35,717 nt of DNA from Lacticaseibacillus jixianensis (GCF_003946485.1 NZ_RHOJ01000028.1:1-35717), one strand, 5' to 3'; shown: positions 8,026 to 16,521, counted from the stretch's first letter. Translations and numbers: made by a program. The notes: generated by a model not told the origin, from the letters alone.

Positions 8026-8994
8026 ATGGCAAAGCAAATTTTTGATTACGAAAACGAGCAGGAGATGAAACTGCCGCTCCTGGTCAAGGGCGCCGAGGTG
8101 CGTGTGGCCAAAAACGGGAAGAAGTTCATCGCCTTCACGTTCCAGGACCCGTCCGGCCACATCACCGCGAAATTCTGGGACGCCTCAGAGGACGATATCG
8201 CCCAGTACGCGCCGGGCGTGGTGGTCATGCTCTCTGGCAAACGGGAGCTGTACCAGGGCAAGCCGCAGATCAAGATCTACACGATGCGGCTGGCGACGCA
8301 GGAGGAGGGCAATAAGCCCGAGGACTTCGTAGAGCACGCCCCTGAGTCCAAAGATGACATGGGCGAGGAGCTCAACGACTTCATTTTCCAGATCACCAAC
8401 GCCAACTGGAATCGCATCGTGCGCCGGCTGCTCGCCGACCACAAGCAGGCGTTTTTGACCTATCCGGCCGCCAAGTCGAACCACCACGCCTTCGCCGGGG
8501 GGCTGGCTTTTCACACCCTGAGTATCCTGCGCCTGGCCAAGGGGGTCGCGGCCCAGTATTCGGCGGTGAACAAGTCACTGCTGTTTGCCGGTGCGATCCT
8601 TCATGACTTGGGCAAGACCATGGAGCTTTCTTCCGCCGTGTCGACGGATTACACGATGGAAGGCAACATGATCGGCCACATCGTGCTGGTCGATGAAGAA
8701 ATCGTGCGGGTGGCGCAGGAGCTGAAGATCGACATCCACCAAGAGGACATGATCATGCTGCGCCACGTGGTCCTTTCCCACCATGGCCTGCTGGAATACG
8801 GGTCGCCAGTGCGGCCCGAGCTGCTCGAAGCGCAGATCCTGCATGACCTTGATGAGCTGGATGCGGAAGTCAATATGCTTTCCACGGCCTATCAGCACGT
8901 GGATCCCGGCACCTTCACGGAGCGCCTGTTCGGGATGGACAACCGCCGCTTCTACCGGCCAACCAATGGCCAAACCTACCCGGATCCCAAATAA
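8026..8994 (+). CDS. yhaM: 3'-5' exoribonuclease YhaM
   Basis: YhaM trims RNA (and can degrade DNA) from 3' ends with metal ions. The product is 322 residues. The N-terminal OB-fold (about 15-100) binds nucleic acid. An HD domain follows, with N-H-H at the SNHHAFAGGL block, the metal-binding HD pair in GAILHDLGK, and further histidines in LRHVVLSHHGLLEYGSP and the aspartates of LHDLDELDAEVNM. The start has AAAGGTGG upstream. A weak TAGAAT -10 lies at 7988-7993. Confidence 0.93.
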   Translation: MAKQIFDYENEQEMKLPLLVKGAEVRVAKNGKKFIAFTFQDPSGHITAKFWDASEDDIAQYAPGVVVMLSGKRELYQGKPQIKIYTMRLATQEEGNKPEDFVEHAPESKDDMGEELNDFIFQITNANWNRIVRRLLADHKQAFLTYPAAKSNHHAFAGGLAFHTLSILRLAKGVAAQYSAVNKSLLFAGAILHDLGKTMELSSAVSTDYTMEGNMIGHIVLVDEEIVRVAQELKIDIHQEDMIMLRHVVLSHHGLLEYGSPVRPELLEAQILHDLDELDAEVNMLSTAYQHVDPGTFTERLFGMDNRRFYRPTNGQTYPDPK

Positions 8995-9001
8995 ACCACG
9001 G

Positions 9002-9027
9002 ACCGCCTGAAAAGGCGGCCTTTTTTA
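9002..9027 (+). terminator. Terminator after yhaM
   Basis: GACCGCCT/AGGCGGCC-type stem closed by a GAAA loop, followed by six T. Confidence 0.9.
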
Positions 9028-9043
9028 CTTTTTCGGGCTGAAA

Positions 9044-9058
9044 AGAAAGCGCTATACT
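9044..9058 (+). promoter_or_regulatory. Promoter with possible cre site before the glucosidase gene
   Basis: The hexamer TATACT at 9053-9058 is a good -10 box about 27 bases before the start codon. It overlaps AGAAAGCGCTATAC (9044-9057), which matches the CcpA cre core (GAAAGCGCT) but fits poorly at both ends. No clear -35 was seen. Catabolite repression is plausible for this gene, but the site is imperfect. Confidence 0.4.
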
Positions 9059-9084
9059 ATAGACGAACTTATAGGAGGTATTAT

Positions 9085-10722
9085 ATGGTCAATTCATGGT
9101 GGCAAGAAGCAGTCGTGTACCAGGTTTATCCGCGTTCGTTTCAGGATAGTGATGGTGATGGGATCGGTGATCTGCGCGGGATCGAAAACCGCCTGGATTA
9201 CATCAAGCAACTGGGAGCCACGGTCATCTGGCTGAATCCGATTTACGCCAGCCCTAACGATGATAACGGCTACGATATCAGCGATTACCAGGCGATTCAG
9301 CCGGATTTTGGCACGATGGCGGCGTTTGACCGCTTGCTGAAAGCGGCGCACCAGCGGGGGCTGAAGCTCGTGATGGACCTCGTGGTGAACCACACCAGCG
9401 ACGAGCATCACTGGTTCGTGGAAAGCCGCAAGAATGCCACTAATCCGTACAGCGACTACTACGTCTGGGCCGATCCTGTCGATGGCCATGCGCCCACCGA
9501 TTGGGAGTCGAGCTTTTCCGGCCCGGCGTGGCAGTTCGATCAGGCCCGCGGGCAGTATTACCTGCACCTCTTTTCCAAAAAGCAGCCCGACCTTAACTGG
9601 CGCAATCCCGCCGTTCGCCATTCCGTGTACGACCTCATGCGTTTCTGGCTGGATAAGGGCATTGATGGCTTCCGCATGGACGTCATCAACATGATCGGCA
9701 AACCGGAGGCCTTTGGCCCGGATGCGCCATACCCCATCAACTTGCCGCAGGTGCAGGACTACCTGAAGGAAATGAACCGCGAAGTGCTGAGCAAGTACGA
9801 CATCATGACCGTCGGCGAGATGCCCGGCACCGACCCGGCGCTGGCGCGCGCGTACACGGGGTTTGACACCCACGAGCTGAACATGATCTTCCAGTTTCAG
9901 CACATGGGCGTGGACCTCGACCCCAAGTTCGGCAAGTGGGTCCACCATCCCTTCAAGCTGACCACGCTGAAGGCCATCATGGACCGCTGGCAGCTGGGGC
10001 TTGACGGCCACGCCTGGAATTCACTTTACTGGAACAACCATGATCAGCCGCGGGTCGTTTCTCGGTTTGGCAACGACGCCCCTGAGTTCCGTGAGCGCTC
10101 CGCCAAGATGCTGGGCGCGGTGCTCCACTACCAGCAGGGCACCCCGTACATTTACCAGGGCGAAGAGCTGGGGATGACGAATGACGCGGCGCTGACCAAG
10201 CTGAGCGATTACCGCGACATTGAAAGCCTGAACGGCTACCACGAATGGGTCGACGAAAAACACGCGCTGACGCCAGCACAAATGCTGACGGGCTTGCAGC
10301 ACGGCTCGCGCGACAATGCGCGGACCCCAATGCAGTGGGACACCGAGCCTAACGCCGGGTTTGCGCCGGCAGGGGTCACCCCCTGGATCGGGGTCAACCC
10401 GAATTACCTGACGATCAACGCGCAGCAGGAGGTTCGCGATCAGAACTCCGTCTTCAACTTTTACCGGCAGATGAACGTGTTGCGGCAGGAGAACCCGATC
10501 GTCACTTACGGTGACTACACGCCGCTTGCTCAAGACGACGAGCAGGTGTGGGCTTACCAGCGGCACTACGAGGGGCAGACGCTTACGGTGGTCGCCAACT
10601 GGACCCAGGATCTGCTCACCCGGGACTGCGCGGCAACTGCCGGCGAGCTGCTTCAGAGTAATTACCCGGATGACTTAGGCGAGACCCTGCGGCCGTATGA
10701 GGTCAAAGTCTACTTGAAGTAG
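9085..10722 (+). CDS. GH13 oligo-1,6-glucosidase / alpha-glucosidase
   Basis: It releases glucose from the non-reducing end of short alpha-glucans such as isomaltose, panose or dextran fragments. The product is 545 residues. The (beta/alpha)8 barrel starts WWQEAVVYQVYPRSFQDSDGDG. The nucleophile is D199 in GFRMDVIN, the acid/base E245 in VGEMPG, and the stabiliser D320 in NNHDQPR. The residue after the nucleophile is V200, which in characterised GH13_31 enzymes goes with alpha-1,6 preference, whereas alanine goes with maltases. The C-terminal beta domain ends PYEVKVYLK. TAGGAGG precedes the ATG. It stands alone, with no transporter nearby. It could be named malL or dexB. Confidence 0.92.
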   Translation: MVNSWWQEAVVYQVYPRSFQDSDGDGIGDLRGIENRLDYIKQLGATVIWLNPIYASPNDDNGYDISDYQAIQPDFGTMAAFDRLLKAAHQRGLKLVMDLVVNHTSDEHHWFVESRKNATNPYSDYYVWADPVDGHAPTDWESSFSGPAWQFDQARGQYYLHLFSKKQPDLNWRNPAVRHSVYDLMRFWLDKGIDGFRMDVINMIGKPEAFGPDAPYPINLPQVQDYLKEMNREVLSKYDIMTVGEMPGTDPALARAYTGFDTHELNMIFQFQHMGVDLDPKFGKWVHHPFKLTTLKAIMDRWQLGLDGHAWNSLYWNNHDQPRVVSRFGNDAPEFRERSAKMLGAVLHYQQGTPYIYQGEELGMTNDAALTKLSDYRDIESLNGYHEWVDEKHALTPAQMLTGLQHGSRDNARTPMQWDTEPNAGFAPAGVTPWIGVNPNYLTINAQQEVRDQNSVFNFYRQMNVLRQENPIVTYGDYTPLAQDDEQVWAYQRHYEGQTLTVVANWTQDLLTRDCAATAGELLQSNYPDDLGETLRPYEVKVYLK

Positions 10723-10732
10723 GATGCACCAG

Positions 10733-10765
10733 AAAGGCACTGGCGGTTGACCGCCAGTGCCTTTT
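10733..10765 (+). terminator. Terminator after the glucosidase gene
   Basis: AAAGGCACTGGCGG pairs with CCGCCAGTGCCTTTT around a TTGA loop. The stem is perfect and ends in TTTTG. Confidence 0.9.
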
Positions 10766-10860
10766 GTTCGCCTGAAACCGGGATTGGGGAAAACTCAATC
10801 GGCGGGTGCGCACCTAGGCTAGCCATTCCGCTAAGTGCGCGAACTCTGCGCATCTTATAT
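10766..10860 (+). repeat. Diverged single copy of the structured intergenic repeat
   Basis: Bases 10816-10860 match the 3' half of elements in the 16.4-17.0 kb array: GGCTAGCCAT, then CCGCTAAGTGCGCGAAC, then CTGCGCA and CTTATAT. The arm GCGAAC at about 10839-10844 can pair with GTTCGC at about 10766-10771, so the 8-base outer helix is partly kept. The interior is different from the other copies. It lies between the convergent glucosidase and prsA genes. Confidence 0.6.
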
Positions 10861-10890
10861 AAAAAAGCCACCCCGCCTGCGGGGTGGCTT
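10861..10890 (-). terminator. Terminator after prsA
   Basis: Read on the minus strand, AAGCCACCCCGC pairs with GCGGGGTGGCTT and is followed by TTTT. Confidence 0.92.
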
Positions 10891-10901
10891 GGATAAGCTA
10901 A

Positions 10902-11813
10902 TTACTTGGCAGAACTGCTGGAGCCGAGGTAGACAGACAGGACGTTCTTCAAATCGTTGTCCTTGATGCTGACGTCAGCCTTGGTCAGGACCTTCTTGAT
11001 GATGCCGGTCATGATGGTGCTGTCGCTTTCCCAGCTGGTGTAAAGCTGGTCGGTCAGTTCCTTCTTGTGTTCCTTCATCGTGCCGCGCGCCGGGATCTTG
11101 ATGGCGCGGATGATGTGGTAGCCGTAGCTGGTCTTGACCGGCGTGGTGGTGTAATCGCCGTCTTTCTTCAGCTTGAAGGCCGCCGCCTTGAAGGTCGAAT
11201 CAAGGCTCGTGTCGGTGTTGTCGAACGGATCGAGCTTACCGGCGTTAGACGCGGTAGCCGTATCCGTGGAGTACTTCTTGGCAAGCTTCTTGAAGTTTGC
11301 TTCGGAGTTGTCCTTCTTCAGGGTGTTCAGCACTTCGGTTGCCGTGGCTTCCTTGGCCACAAGAATGTGTTGCACGGTGATCTTTGGCTCGTACTTCTTC
11401 CACTGGGCGTCCAGCTGCTTGGTCGTCGGCTTCTTCAGGTCCTTAAGCGCGGCTTCGGAAAGCAGGGAGGTCTTGATCTGGTCCTTGAACGTCTTCGTGG
11501 TCAGATTGCTTTGCGCCAGGGCGCTTTCGAAATCTTGGCCCGCGTCGGTGTATGACTTCTTGACCTTGTTAAATTGCTTGTTGACGGCTTTGGTCGAGGC
11601 CGCCTTCGGGTACTGCTGCTCGAGGGCCTTCGTGACGATCATGTTACGCAGGGTGTCTTCACCGCCGCTGCTTGAGGTCTTCATTTGGTTGTAATACTCG
11701 TCCTTGGTGATCTTGGCGCCTTTCATGTTGGCAACCGTTGCGCTACTGCTGGAGCAACCAGCAAGGGTCAGCGCGAGTAAGATGCCGGCAACGCCGGCGA
11801 TCCATTTCTTCAT
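10902..11813 (-). CDS. prsA: PrsA-type foldase lipoprotein (parvulin peptidyl-prolyl isomerase)
   Basis: PrsA helps exported proteins fold outside the membrane. The product is 303 residues. The signal peptide has a basic start, a hydrophobic core and lipobox LAGC, so the mature protein begins at the lipid-modified cysteine, followed by a serine-rich stretch. A helical N-domain precedes a parvulin domain, recognised from ITVQHILVAKEATATEVLNT, FKKLAKKYSTDTATASNAGK and SYGYHIIRAI. ATG 11813 is chosen because the signal peptide begins there; a TTG seven codons upstream has no site. The gene is monocistronic, with a terminator behind it. Confidence 0.93.
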   Translation of the reverse strand: MKKWIAGVAGILLALTLAGCSSSSATVANMKGAKITKDEYYNQMKTSSSGGEDTLRNMIVTKALEQQYPKAASTKAVNKQFNKVKKSYTDAGQDFESALAQSNLTTKTFKDQIKTSLLSEAALKDLKKPTTKQLDAQWKKYEPKITVQHILVAKEATATEVLNTLKKDNSEANFKKLAKKYSTDTATASNAGKLDPFDNTDTSLDSTFKAAAFKLKKDGDYTTTPVKTSYGYHIIRAIKIPARGTMKEHKKELTDQLYTSWESDSTIMTGIIKKVLTKADVSIKDNDLKNVLSVYLGSSSSAK

Positions 11814-11906
11814 AAATAAACAGCCCACTTTCAATGTGATTTGATTTACAGCACGGGGTCTAATATAACACAGACCGCGCCGCTGCGCCTGATGTTCGCA
11901 AAACCT

Positions 11907-12311
11907 TCATAATTTGGGCGTGGCGGTTTGATCCGGTGCGGCAGCCTCAGGGGCGTTCTCATCGGCCGAGTGCGCGTCGTGATTGATTTCGTCGATGGTG
12001 CTGGCGATGTTATCCAGCTGCGCCTGAAGGGCCTTGCTGTGGGCCTCGGTTTGGAACTGGAAGTCGGTCACTTCGGCGGTGATGTCTTTCACTGTTGGCT
12101 GCAGGGTCTCCTTGATCTCTTTTTGCAGGTCTGCTAAGGCACTGCCCAGGCGCTTCACGGCATGCTGAACGTCTTCCGTGGCGCCGGTGACGTCGCGCGA
12201 GTAGTTCGCCAAGGACTCGATGCGCTGCGGACCGCTTTTTTTGGTGGTGAGCAGGGCGTACATGGTGCCGCAAGTGGCACCGAGCAAGAAGCCAGTCTTG
12301 AATTTAGCCAT
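11907..12311 (-). CDS. YtxH-like small membrane-anchored coiled-coil protein
   Basis: The product is 134 residues. An N-terminal hydrophobic, glycine-containing segment (FKTGFLLGATCGTMYALL) probably inserts in the membrane. A long helical region with coiled-coil character follows (about 40-110), then an acidic, Ala/Pro-rich tail. This layout is that of YtxH-domain proteins, whose function is unclear. Its ATG overlaps the stop of the HIT gene by one base (TAATG), so it is probably translationally coupled. It lies between hit and prsA. Confidence 0.75.
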   Translation of the reverse strand: MAKFKTGFLLGATCGTMYALLTTKKSGPQRIESLANYSRDVTGATEDVQHAVKRLGSALADLQKEIKETLQPTVKDITAEVTDFQFQTEAHSKALQAQLDNIASTIDEINHDAHSADENAPEAAAPDQTATPKL

Positions 12312-12742
12312 TAGTCTTGCACCTCCTGGCGAATTTTCTGCGCGATGGCTTGCAGATCCTGATTAGTGTAGGCGGCGGTGTGATCGCCGAAATGAATGCT
12401 GAAATCATCGTCCTCGCCGAACCGCGGGATCAGGTGGATGTGGGAGTGGAAGACGCTTTGGTAGGCGACTTCACCATTATTGTTGAGAATATTCATGCCC
12501 TTGATCCGCGGGTCCGCTGCCTTGATCGCGCGCGCTAGCTTGGGCACCCGGGCAAAGACGGCTTGGGCCAGCGCCTCGTCGTAAGCGAAGATATCAGGGA
12601 TGTGCCGCTTCGGGACCAGCAGTGTGTGGCCGGGGGTCGCTTGGGAGATGTCCAAGAAGGCGAGGACTTGGTCGTCTTCGTAAACCTTCACACTGGGGAT
12701 CTCACCGGCAATAATCTTGCAGAAAATGCAGTTTTCATCCAT
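12311..12742 (-). CDS. hit: HIT-family nucleotide-binding protein
   Basis: HIT proteins hydrolyse or transfer nucleoside phosphates. The product is 143 residues. It starts with a CIFCKIIAGEIPS block typical of the Hint/Fhit-like branch. The histidine triad reads HSHIHLIPR, with FHSHIHL preceding a short C-terminal helix. The middle has LDISQATPGHTLLVPKRH. AGAGGG lies about eight bases before ATG 12742. In Firmicutes this gene commonly lies opposite ecsA, as here. The physiological substrate is unknown. Confidence 0.92.
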   Translation of the reverse strand: MDENCIFCKIIAGEIPSVKVYEDDQVLAFLDISQATPGHTLLVPKRHIPDIFAYDEALAQAVFARVPKLARAIKAADPRIKGMNILNNNGEVAYQSVFHSHIHLIPRFGEDDDFSIHFGDHTAAYTNQDLQAIAQKIRQEVQD

Positions 12743-12781
12743 ATTCTTTTCCCTCTTTCATCAACGTTTAATCTGCTTCCA

Positions 12782-12790
12782 TGCTATCAT
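12782..12790 (+). promoter_or_regulatory. Extended -10 promoter of ecsAB
   Basis: TGCTATCAT (12782-12790) is an extended -10 element 49 bases before the ecsA start, in the divergent gap with hit. No strong -35 box is visible. Confidence 0.45.
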
Positions 12791-12838
12791 AGAAGGCACA
12801 CAGAAGGTAACTTTAGAGCAGAAGGAAGAAGGCTGGAC

Positions 12839-13570
12839 ATGACACTGACGTTAGCGCATGTCACCGGCGGCTATGGCAGCCTGCAGGTGATCAAGGATCT
12901 GAATTTTACCGTAGCAGACGGGACGGTGGTCGGCCTGATCGGGTTGAACGGGGCCGGCAAGTCCACGACGATCAAGCACATCATTGGCCTACTCACGCCG
13001 CAAAAGGGGACCATCACCATTGATGGCCACACTTTGGCGGAAGATCCGGACGGCTACCGTCAGGCGATCGCGTACGTGCCGGAAACGCCGGTCCTCTACA
13101 GCGAGCTGACGCTGCGCGAGCATCTGGAGCTGACTATGATGGCCTACGGATTGGATCAGGATCAGGCGTGGGCGCGCGCGACTTCGATGCTCAAAAAATT
13201 TCGGCTGGATAATAAGCTTGATTGGTTCCCGGCGAAGTTCTCTAAGGGGATGAAGCAGAAGGTGATGATCGTGGCGGCCTTCATGACCGACGCCAAGCTT
13301 TACATCATTGACGAACCGTTCACCGGCCTGGATCCGCTGGCGGTGCATGATCTGCTTGACCTCGTGCAAGCCAAAAAGGCGGCGGGGGCGTCAGTGCTGA
13401 TGTCCACTCACATTCTGGCCACTGCCCAACAGGTCGCGGATGATTTTGTCCTCCTCAAAAGCGGCACGGTCAGGGCCACCGGTGATTTGGCGGCCCTGCG
13501 CCAGGACTTCCAGCTCGAGGCGACGGCCAGCCTGGACGCGATCTACATGGCCATGACGGAGGAACAGTAA
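12839..13570 (+). CDS. ecsA: ABC transporter ATP-binding protein EcsA
   Basis: It powers the EcsAB transporter, which affects intramembrane proteolysis (RasP in Bacillus) and protein secretion. The product is 243 residues. The Walker A motif is GLNGAGKST (35-43), the Q-loop region reads AYVPETPVLY, the signature is FSKGMKQKV, and Walker B is LYIIDEPFTGLDP. A switch histidine is in STHILATAQQ. ATG 12839 is used because GAAGGAAG lies upstream; the open frame extends 92 codons further through the divergent promoter region and across hit, which is not credible. ecsB overlaps its stop by one base. Confidence 0.94.
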   Translation: MTLTLAHVTGGYGSLQVIKDLNFTVADGTVVGLIGLNGAGKSTTIKHIIGLLTPQKGTITIDGHTLAEDPDGYRQAIAYVPETPVLYSELTLREHLELTMMAYGLDQDQAWARATSMLKKFRLDNKLDWFPAKFSKGMKQKVMIVAAFMTDAKLYIIDEPFTGLDPLAVHDLLDLVQAKKAAGASVLMSTHILATAQQVADDFVLLKSGTVRATGDLAALRQDFQLEATASLDAIYMAMTEEQ

Positions 13571-14793
13571 TGCGCAAGCTTTGGCAGACGCGGCTGCGGC
13601 GTCATCAAAAGACTCAATTTAAATACTTACGCCTCGTGTTCAACGATCATTTTGTGCTCGTGCTGCTGATTCTGTTTGGCGCGCTGCTGTACGCCTACAG
13701 TCAGTGGATCAAGGCAATGATCATTCCGGCGTGGTGGCTGCGGCCGGCGCTGGCTGCAGTCCTGACGGTGCTGCTGGGGTTTGGCAGCTTTGCCAGCCTG
13801 AGCGAGCCCGCCGACGCGACGTTCCTGCTGCCGCAAACGACGGCGTTTGCGGGTTACCTGTTTAAGGCGCGCCGCTATTCACTCCTCCTTCCTGGGGTAG
13901 TGGCAGTGCTGGCGGCCGCCGCAAGCGTGCCGCTGCTTCAGGTGTGGGGCATTGACCCGCTCACCGGCGGGCTCACCTTGGCGGCCGCGCTTCTGCTGCT
14001 GAAGGACCTCGACTTGTGGCTTCAGCTGATCGATCATTACGGGGTGCCGCGCCCGGCGTGGCTGGCCCGCCTGCCGCTGTTGGCGGCTGCGTTCGCGGTG
14101 CTGCTGCTGGGGCTGTTCACCCATCCCGCCTTCGCCATGGTCATTGCCTTGGCGCTGAACCTCGGGTTTCGCTGGGTGGTGCTGGCGAGCCGCTTTGAGC
14201 CGGCCACCCTGGACTGGAGGGGGCTCAGTGCGGCCGAGGCCAAGCGCATGGATCGGCTGTACCGGTTCTACAACCTCTTCACCGATGTGCCGGGGCTGAG
14301 CGCGGGGGTGCACCGCCGCAAGTGGTTGGACCCGGTTCTGCCGCTGGTCCGCAAAACCACGGCGCACACCTGGGCCTATCTCTACTTGCGCGGGTTTCTG
14401 CGGCAGACGACTTACCTTGGCCTGTGGGTGCGGCTGCTAGTGGTGGGGGCAGTGGTGCTTAGCCTGATTTCGACCTGGTGGCTGGCGGCGCTTTTGGCCG
14501 CGTTGTTTGTTTACCTGGTCGGCTTCCAGCTGCTGCCGCTGGCCTTCGCCTACAGCGAGATGGTCATGGCCCGGCTTTATCCGGTGCCGGCCAGCCAGCA
14601 GCGGGCGGCTTTTCAGCACCTCACCGGCGCGTTGCTCGTGATTTTTGCCGTGCTGCTCACCGTCGGTCCGCTGCTCGCCGGCCACTGGCTGATCGCGCTG
14701 AGTGCGGGGGCGGCGGGGCTGATCCTCGCCATCGCCTTTGCCGGCTGGTATTTGCCGTATCGGCTCAAGAAAAAACCGTTGTTGCCGGCTTGA
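13570..14793 (+). CDS. ecsB: ABC transporter permease EcsB
   Basis: The product is 407 residues and very hydrophobic, with roughly eight membrane segments grouped in three clusters (about 25-80, 100-200 and 275-400). A basic, aromatic N-terminus (RHQKTQFKYLRLVFNDHF) and the loop RMDRLYRFYNLFTDVPG are characteristic of EcsB. It starts within the ecsA stop codon (TAATG), so subunit synthesis is coupled. No ecsC follows. The gene ends in a basic tail (RLKKKPLLPA). Confidence 0.92.
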   Translation: MRKLWQTRLRRHQKTQFKYLRLVFNDHFVLVLLILFGALLYAYSQWIKAMIIPAWWLRPALAAVLTVLLGFGSFASLSEPADATFLLPQTTAFAGYLFKARRYSLLLPGVVAVLAAAASVPLLQVWGIDPLTGGLTLAAALLLLKDLDLWLQLIDHYGVPRPAWLARLPLLAAAFAVLLLGLFTHPAFAMVIALALNLGFRWVVLASRFEPATLDWRGLSAAEAKRMDRLYRFYNLFTDVPGLSAGVHRRKWLDPVLPLVRKTTAHTWAYLYLRGFLRQTTYLGLWVRLLVVGAVVLSLISTWWLAALLAALFVYLVGFQLLPLAFAYSEMVMARLYPVPASQQRAAFQHLTGALLVIFAVLLTVGPLLAGHWLIALSAGAAGLILAIAFAGWYLPYRLKKKPLLPA

Positions 14794-14819
14794 CGGGCAT
14801 TGCGGCCGTTATGTAAGAT
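14790..14819 (+). promoter_or_regulatory. Possible promoter of the ytmP-trmB unit
   Basis: TTGACG at 14790-14795 overlaps the ecsB stop, and TAAGAT at 14814-14819 follows after 18 bases. The -35 box is good and the -10 box moderate. Confidence 0.45.
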
Positions 14820-14879
14820 GAGCTTAGCTGATTAAAATATCTGTAGCCTGAAGGGGCTGCCGCAAGGGAGGCAGCGGCA

Positions 14880-15647
14880 TTGTTCGATTTAGAACCCGGC
14901 TGGTCGCTGGAGCCGATCGGCGGCACGACCGGTGGCGCGTTCATGGGCGTGTACGCCCACGAGAAATTCTTTTTAAAACGCAATGCGTCCCCATTTTTGG
15001 CGGCCTTATCAGTTGAGGGCATTACGCCCAAGCTGATTTGGACCAAACGCATTGCGACCGGTGATGTGTTGACGGCGCAGGACTGGGTCAACGGCAAGAC
15101 CTTGACCCGCCAGCAGATGAACAGCCTGATGGTGGCCGAGCTGCTGGCCAAGGTGCACAACTCTGTGCTGCTGCGGCGCATGCTGAGAAAAGTGGGCGGC
15201 AATCCGCAGACGCCTCAGCAGTTGTACGCCCAGTACGTCGCAGGGATCCCCGCAACGCTGCGCCAGCACCCCCTGATCCAGGCCACCATTGCCGCGCTCA
15301 AGGCGATGCCTAGTGCTGCCCCGATGCGGGTCTGCCACGGCGATTTAAACCACAAGAATTGGCTGCTGTCAGATTCTCAGAAGCTGTATCTGGTGGATTG
15401 GGATCAGGCTAGCCTGGGCGACATCGCGTTTGACCTGAGCGTCGTGTTGATCAATTACGTTCCTCGCGAGCAGTGGGGGACTTGGCTTCACGCATACGGT
15501 GCGGAGCTGACGGCTGACCTGCACGAGCGGATCATGTGGTACGGGCGCCTGCATCTGTTGCACGAGGTTGAAGGCAGGTTTACCGCGCAGCGCTACACCG
15601 AAATGAATGAGGCGCTGACGCAGCTGCAACAGCTCAACCAAGCTTAA
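14880..15647 (+). CDS. ytmP: YtmP-like aminoglycoside/choline kinase-fold protein
   Basis: The product is 255 residues with a protein-kinase-like phosphotransferase fold. An N-lobe lysine in KFFLKRN, the catalytic loop CHGDLNHKNWLL and the metal-binding LVDWDQASLGDIAFDLS are visible. The true substrate of this family is unknown; choline or thiamine kinases are relatives. The start is TTG 14880, with GGGAGG eight bases upstream and no suitable ATG. That site lies in a hairpin: GCTGCC (14856-14861) pairs with GGCAGC (14870-14875). trmB follows, the same pair as ytmP-ytmQ in Bacillus. Confidence 0.88.
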   Translation: MFDLEPGWSLEPIGGTTGGAFMGVYAHEKFFLKRNASPFLAALSVEGITPKLIWTKRIATGDVLTAQDWVNGKTLTRQQMNSLMVAELLAKVHNSVLLRRMLRKVGGNPQTPQQLYAQYVAGIPATLRQHPLIQATIAALKAMPSAAPMRVCHGDLNHKNWLLSDSQKLYLVDWDQASLGDIAFDLSVVLINYVPREQWGTWLHAYGAELTADLHERIMWYGRLHLLHEVEGRFTAQRYTEMNEALTQLQQLNQA

Positions 15648-15653
15648 CGAACA

Positions 15654-15681
15654 AAGGACCGCGCATCGTTGCGCGGTCCTT
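15654..15681. terminator. Strong hairpin between ytmP and trmB, no U-tract on plus strand
   Basis: AAGGACCGCGC and GCGCGGTCCTT form an 11-base-pair stem around ATCGTT. The plus strand continues GCCGTG, so it is not a standard terminator in that direction. It may weaken readthrough or protect mRNA ends. Confidence 0.45.
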
Positions 15682-15701
15682 GCCGTGAAAAGGAGAAATT
15701 T

Positions 15702-16349
15702 ATGCGATTGAGAAACAAACCGTGGGCTGCACCGCTGATTGCCGCCCATCCGGAGTACATCAGCGTGCGGCCCGAAGGCATGCCCGGACACTGGCAAGAA
15801 CACTTTGCTCAGGACCAGCCCCTATTCTTAGAGGTGGGCTCCGGTAAGGGACAGTTCATCACTGAAATGGCCAAGCAGCACCCCGACCAGAATTTTATTG
15901 CGCTCGAGATCCAGGAGGTCGCGATCGCTTACATCCTGCGCAAGCAAGTAGCGCTGAAGCTGCCGAACCTGCACCTGATCTTGGGCGATGGCGCGGATCT
16001 GACCACGTACTTTGCCCCGGGCGAAGTCTCCGGCCTGTTTCTTAACTTCTCCGATCCGTGGCCAAAAAGCCGCCACGAGAAGCGCCGGCTGACCTACCAA
16101 AGCTTTCTGGCGCAGTACCAGGCGATCCTGCCGCAGGGCGGGCGCCTTCAGTTCAAGACTGACAACCAGGGCTTGTTTGAATACTCACTGGTCAGCATGA
16201 ATAACTTCGGGCTGCATTTCGACCTGGTTGCGCTTGACCTGCACCACGACTCCCGGGTGGCTGACAACGTCGAAACGGAGTACGAGCACAAATTTGCCAG
16301 TCGCGGCGGGCGGATCTATGAACTGGTGGCGACGTTTCCGAAGGGGTGA
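15702..16349 (+). CDS. trmB: tRNA (guanine-N7-)-methyltransferase TrmB
   Basis: TrmB uses S-adenosylmethionine to make m7G46 in tRNA variable loops. The product is 215 residues. The start MRLRNKPWA, the SAM motif [15 protein letters not shown], the block [11 protein letters not shown], the catalytic [19 protein letters not shown] and the C-terminal [11 protein letters not shown] are all characteristic. AAGGAG lies seven bases before ATG 15702; an 11-codon longer frame runs into the upstream hairpin. No ordinary terminator follows; a structured repeat array begins 30 bases after the stop. Confidence 0.95.
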   Translation: MRLRNKPWAAPLIAAHPEYISVRPEGMPGHWQEHFAQDQPLFLEVGSGKGQFITEMAKQHPDQNFIALEIQEVAIAYILRKQVALKLPNLHLILGDGADLTTYFAPGEVSGLFLNFSDPWPKSRHEKRRLTYQSFLAQYQAILPQGGRLQFKTDNQGLFEYSLVSMNNFGLHFDLVALDLHHDSRVADNVETEYEHKFASRGGRIYELVATFPKG

Positions 16350-16416
16350 GGAAAACATGCAAAGTCGCTGCGTGTCGGGCTAAGTGCGCGAACACTGCGC
16401 ACCTGAACTGGGCTCC

Positions 16417-16521
16417 GGGTCGACAACGCCCGAGCGCCCAACTACGCCGTAAGCCTCGCCGCCAAAGTTCAAGCGGCAATGCTTACGGCTAGGTTGGTCG
16501 TCGGGCTAAGTGCGTCGACCC
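16417..16521 (+). repeat. Repeat element 1 (short type)
   Basis: Outer helix GGGTCGAC (16417-16424) with GTCGACCC (16514-16521). Second helix GCCCGA (16428-16433) with TCGGGC (16501-16506). Third helix CCAAC with GTTGG. A TAC/TAG internal loop (16443-16445 and 16490-16492) separates it from GCCGTAAGC/GCTTACGGC, and a CTC/AAT internal loop leads to GCCGC/GCGGC. Confidence 0.75.
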
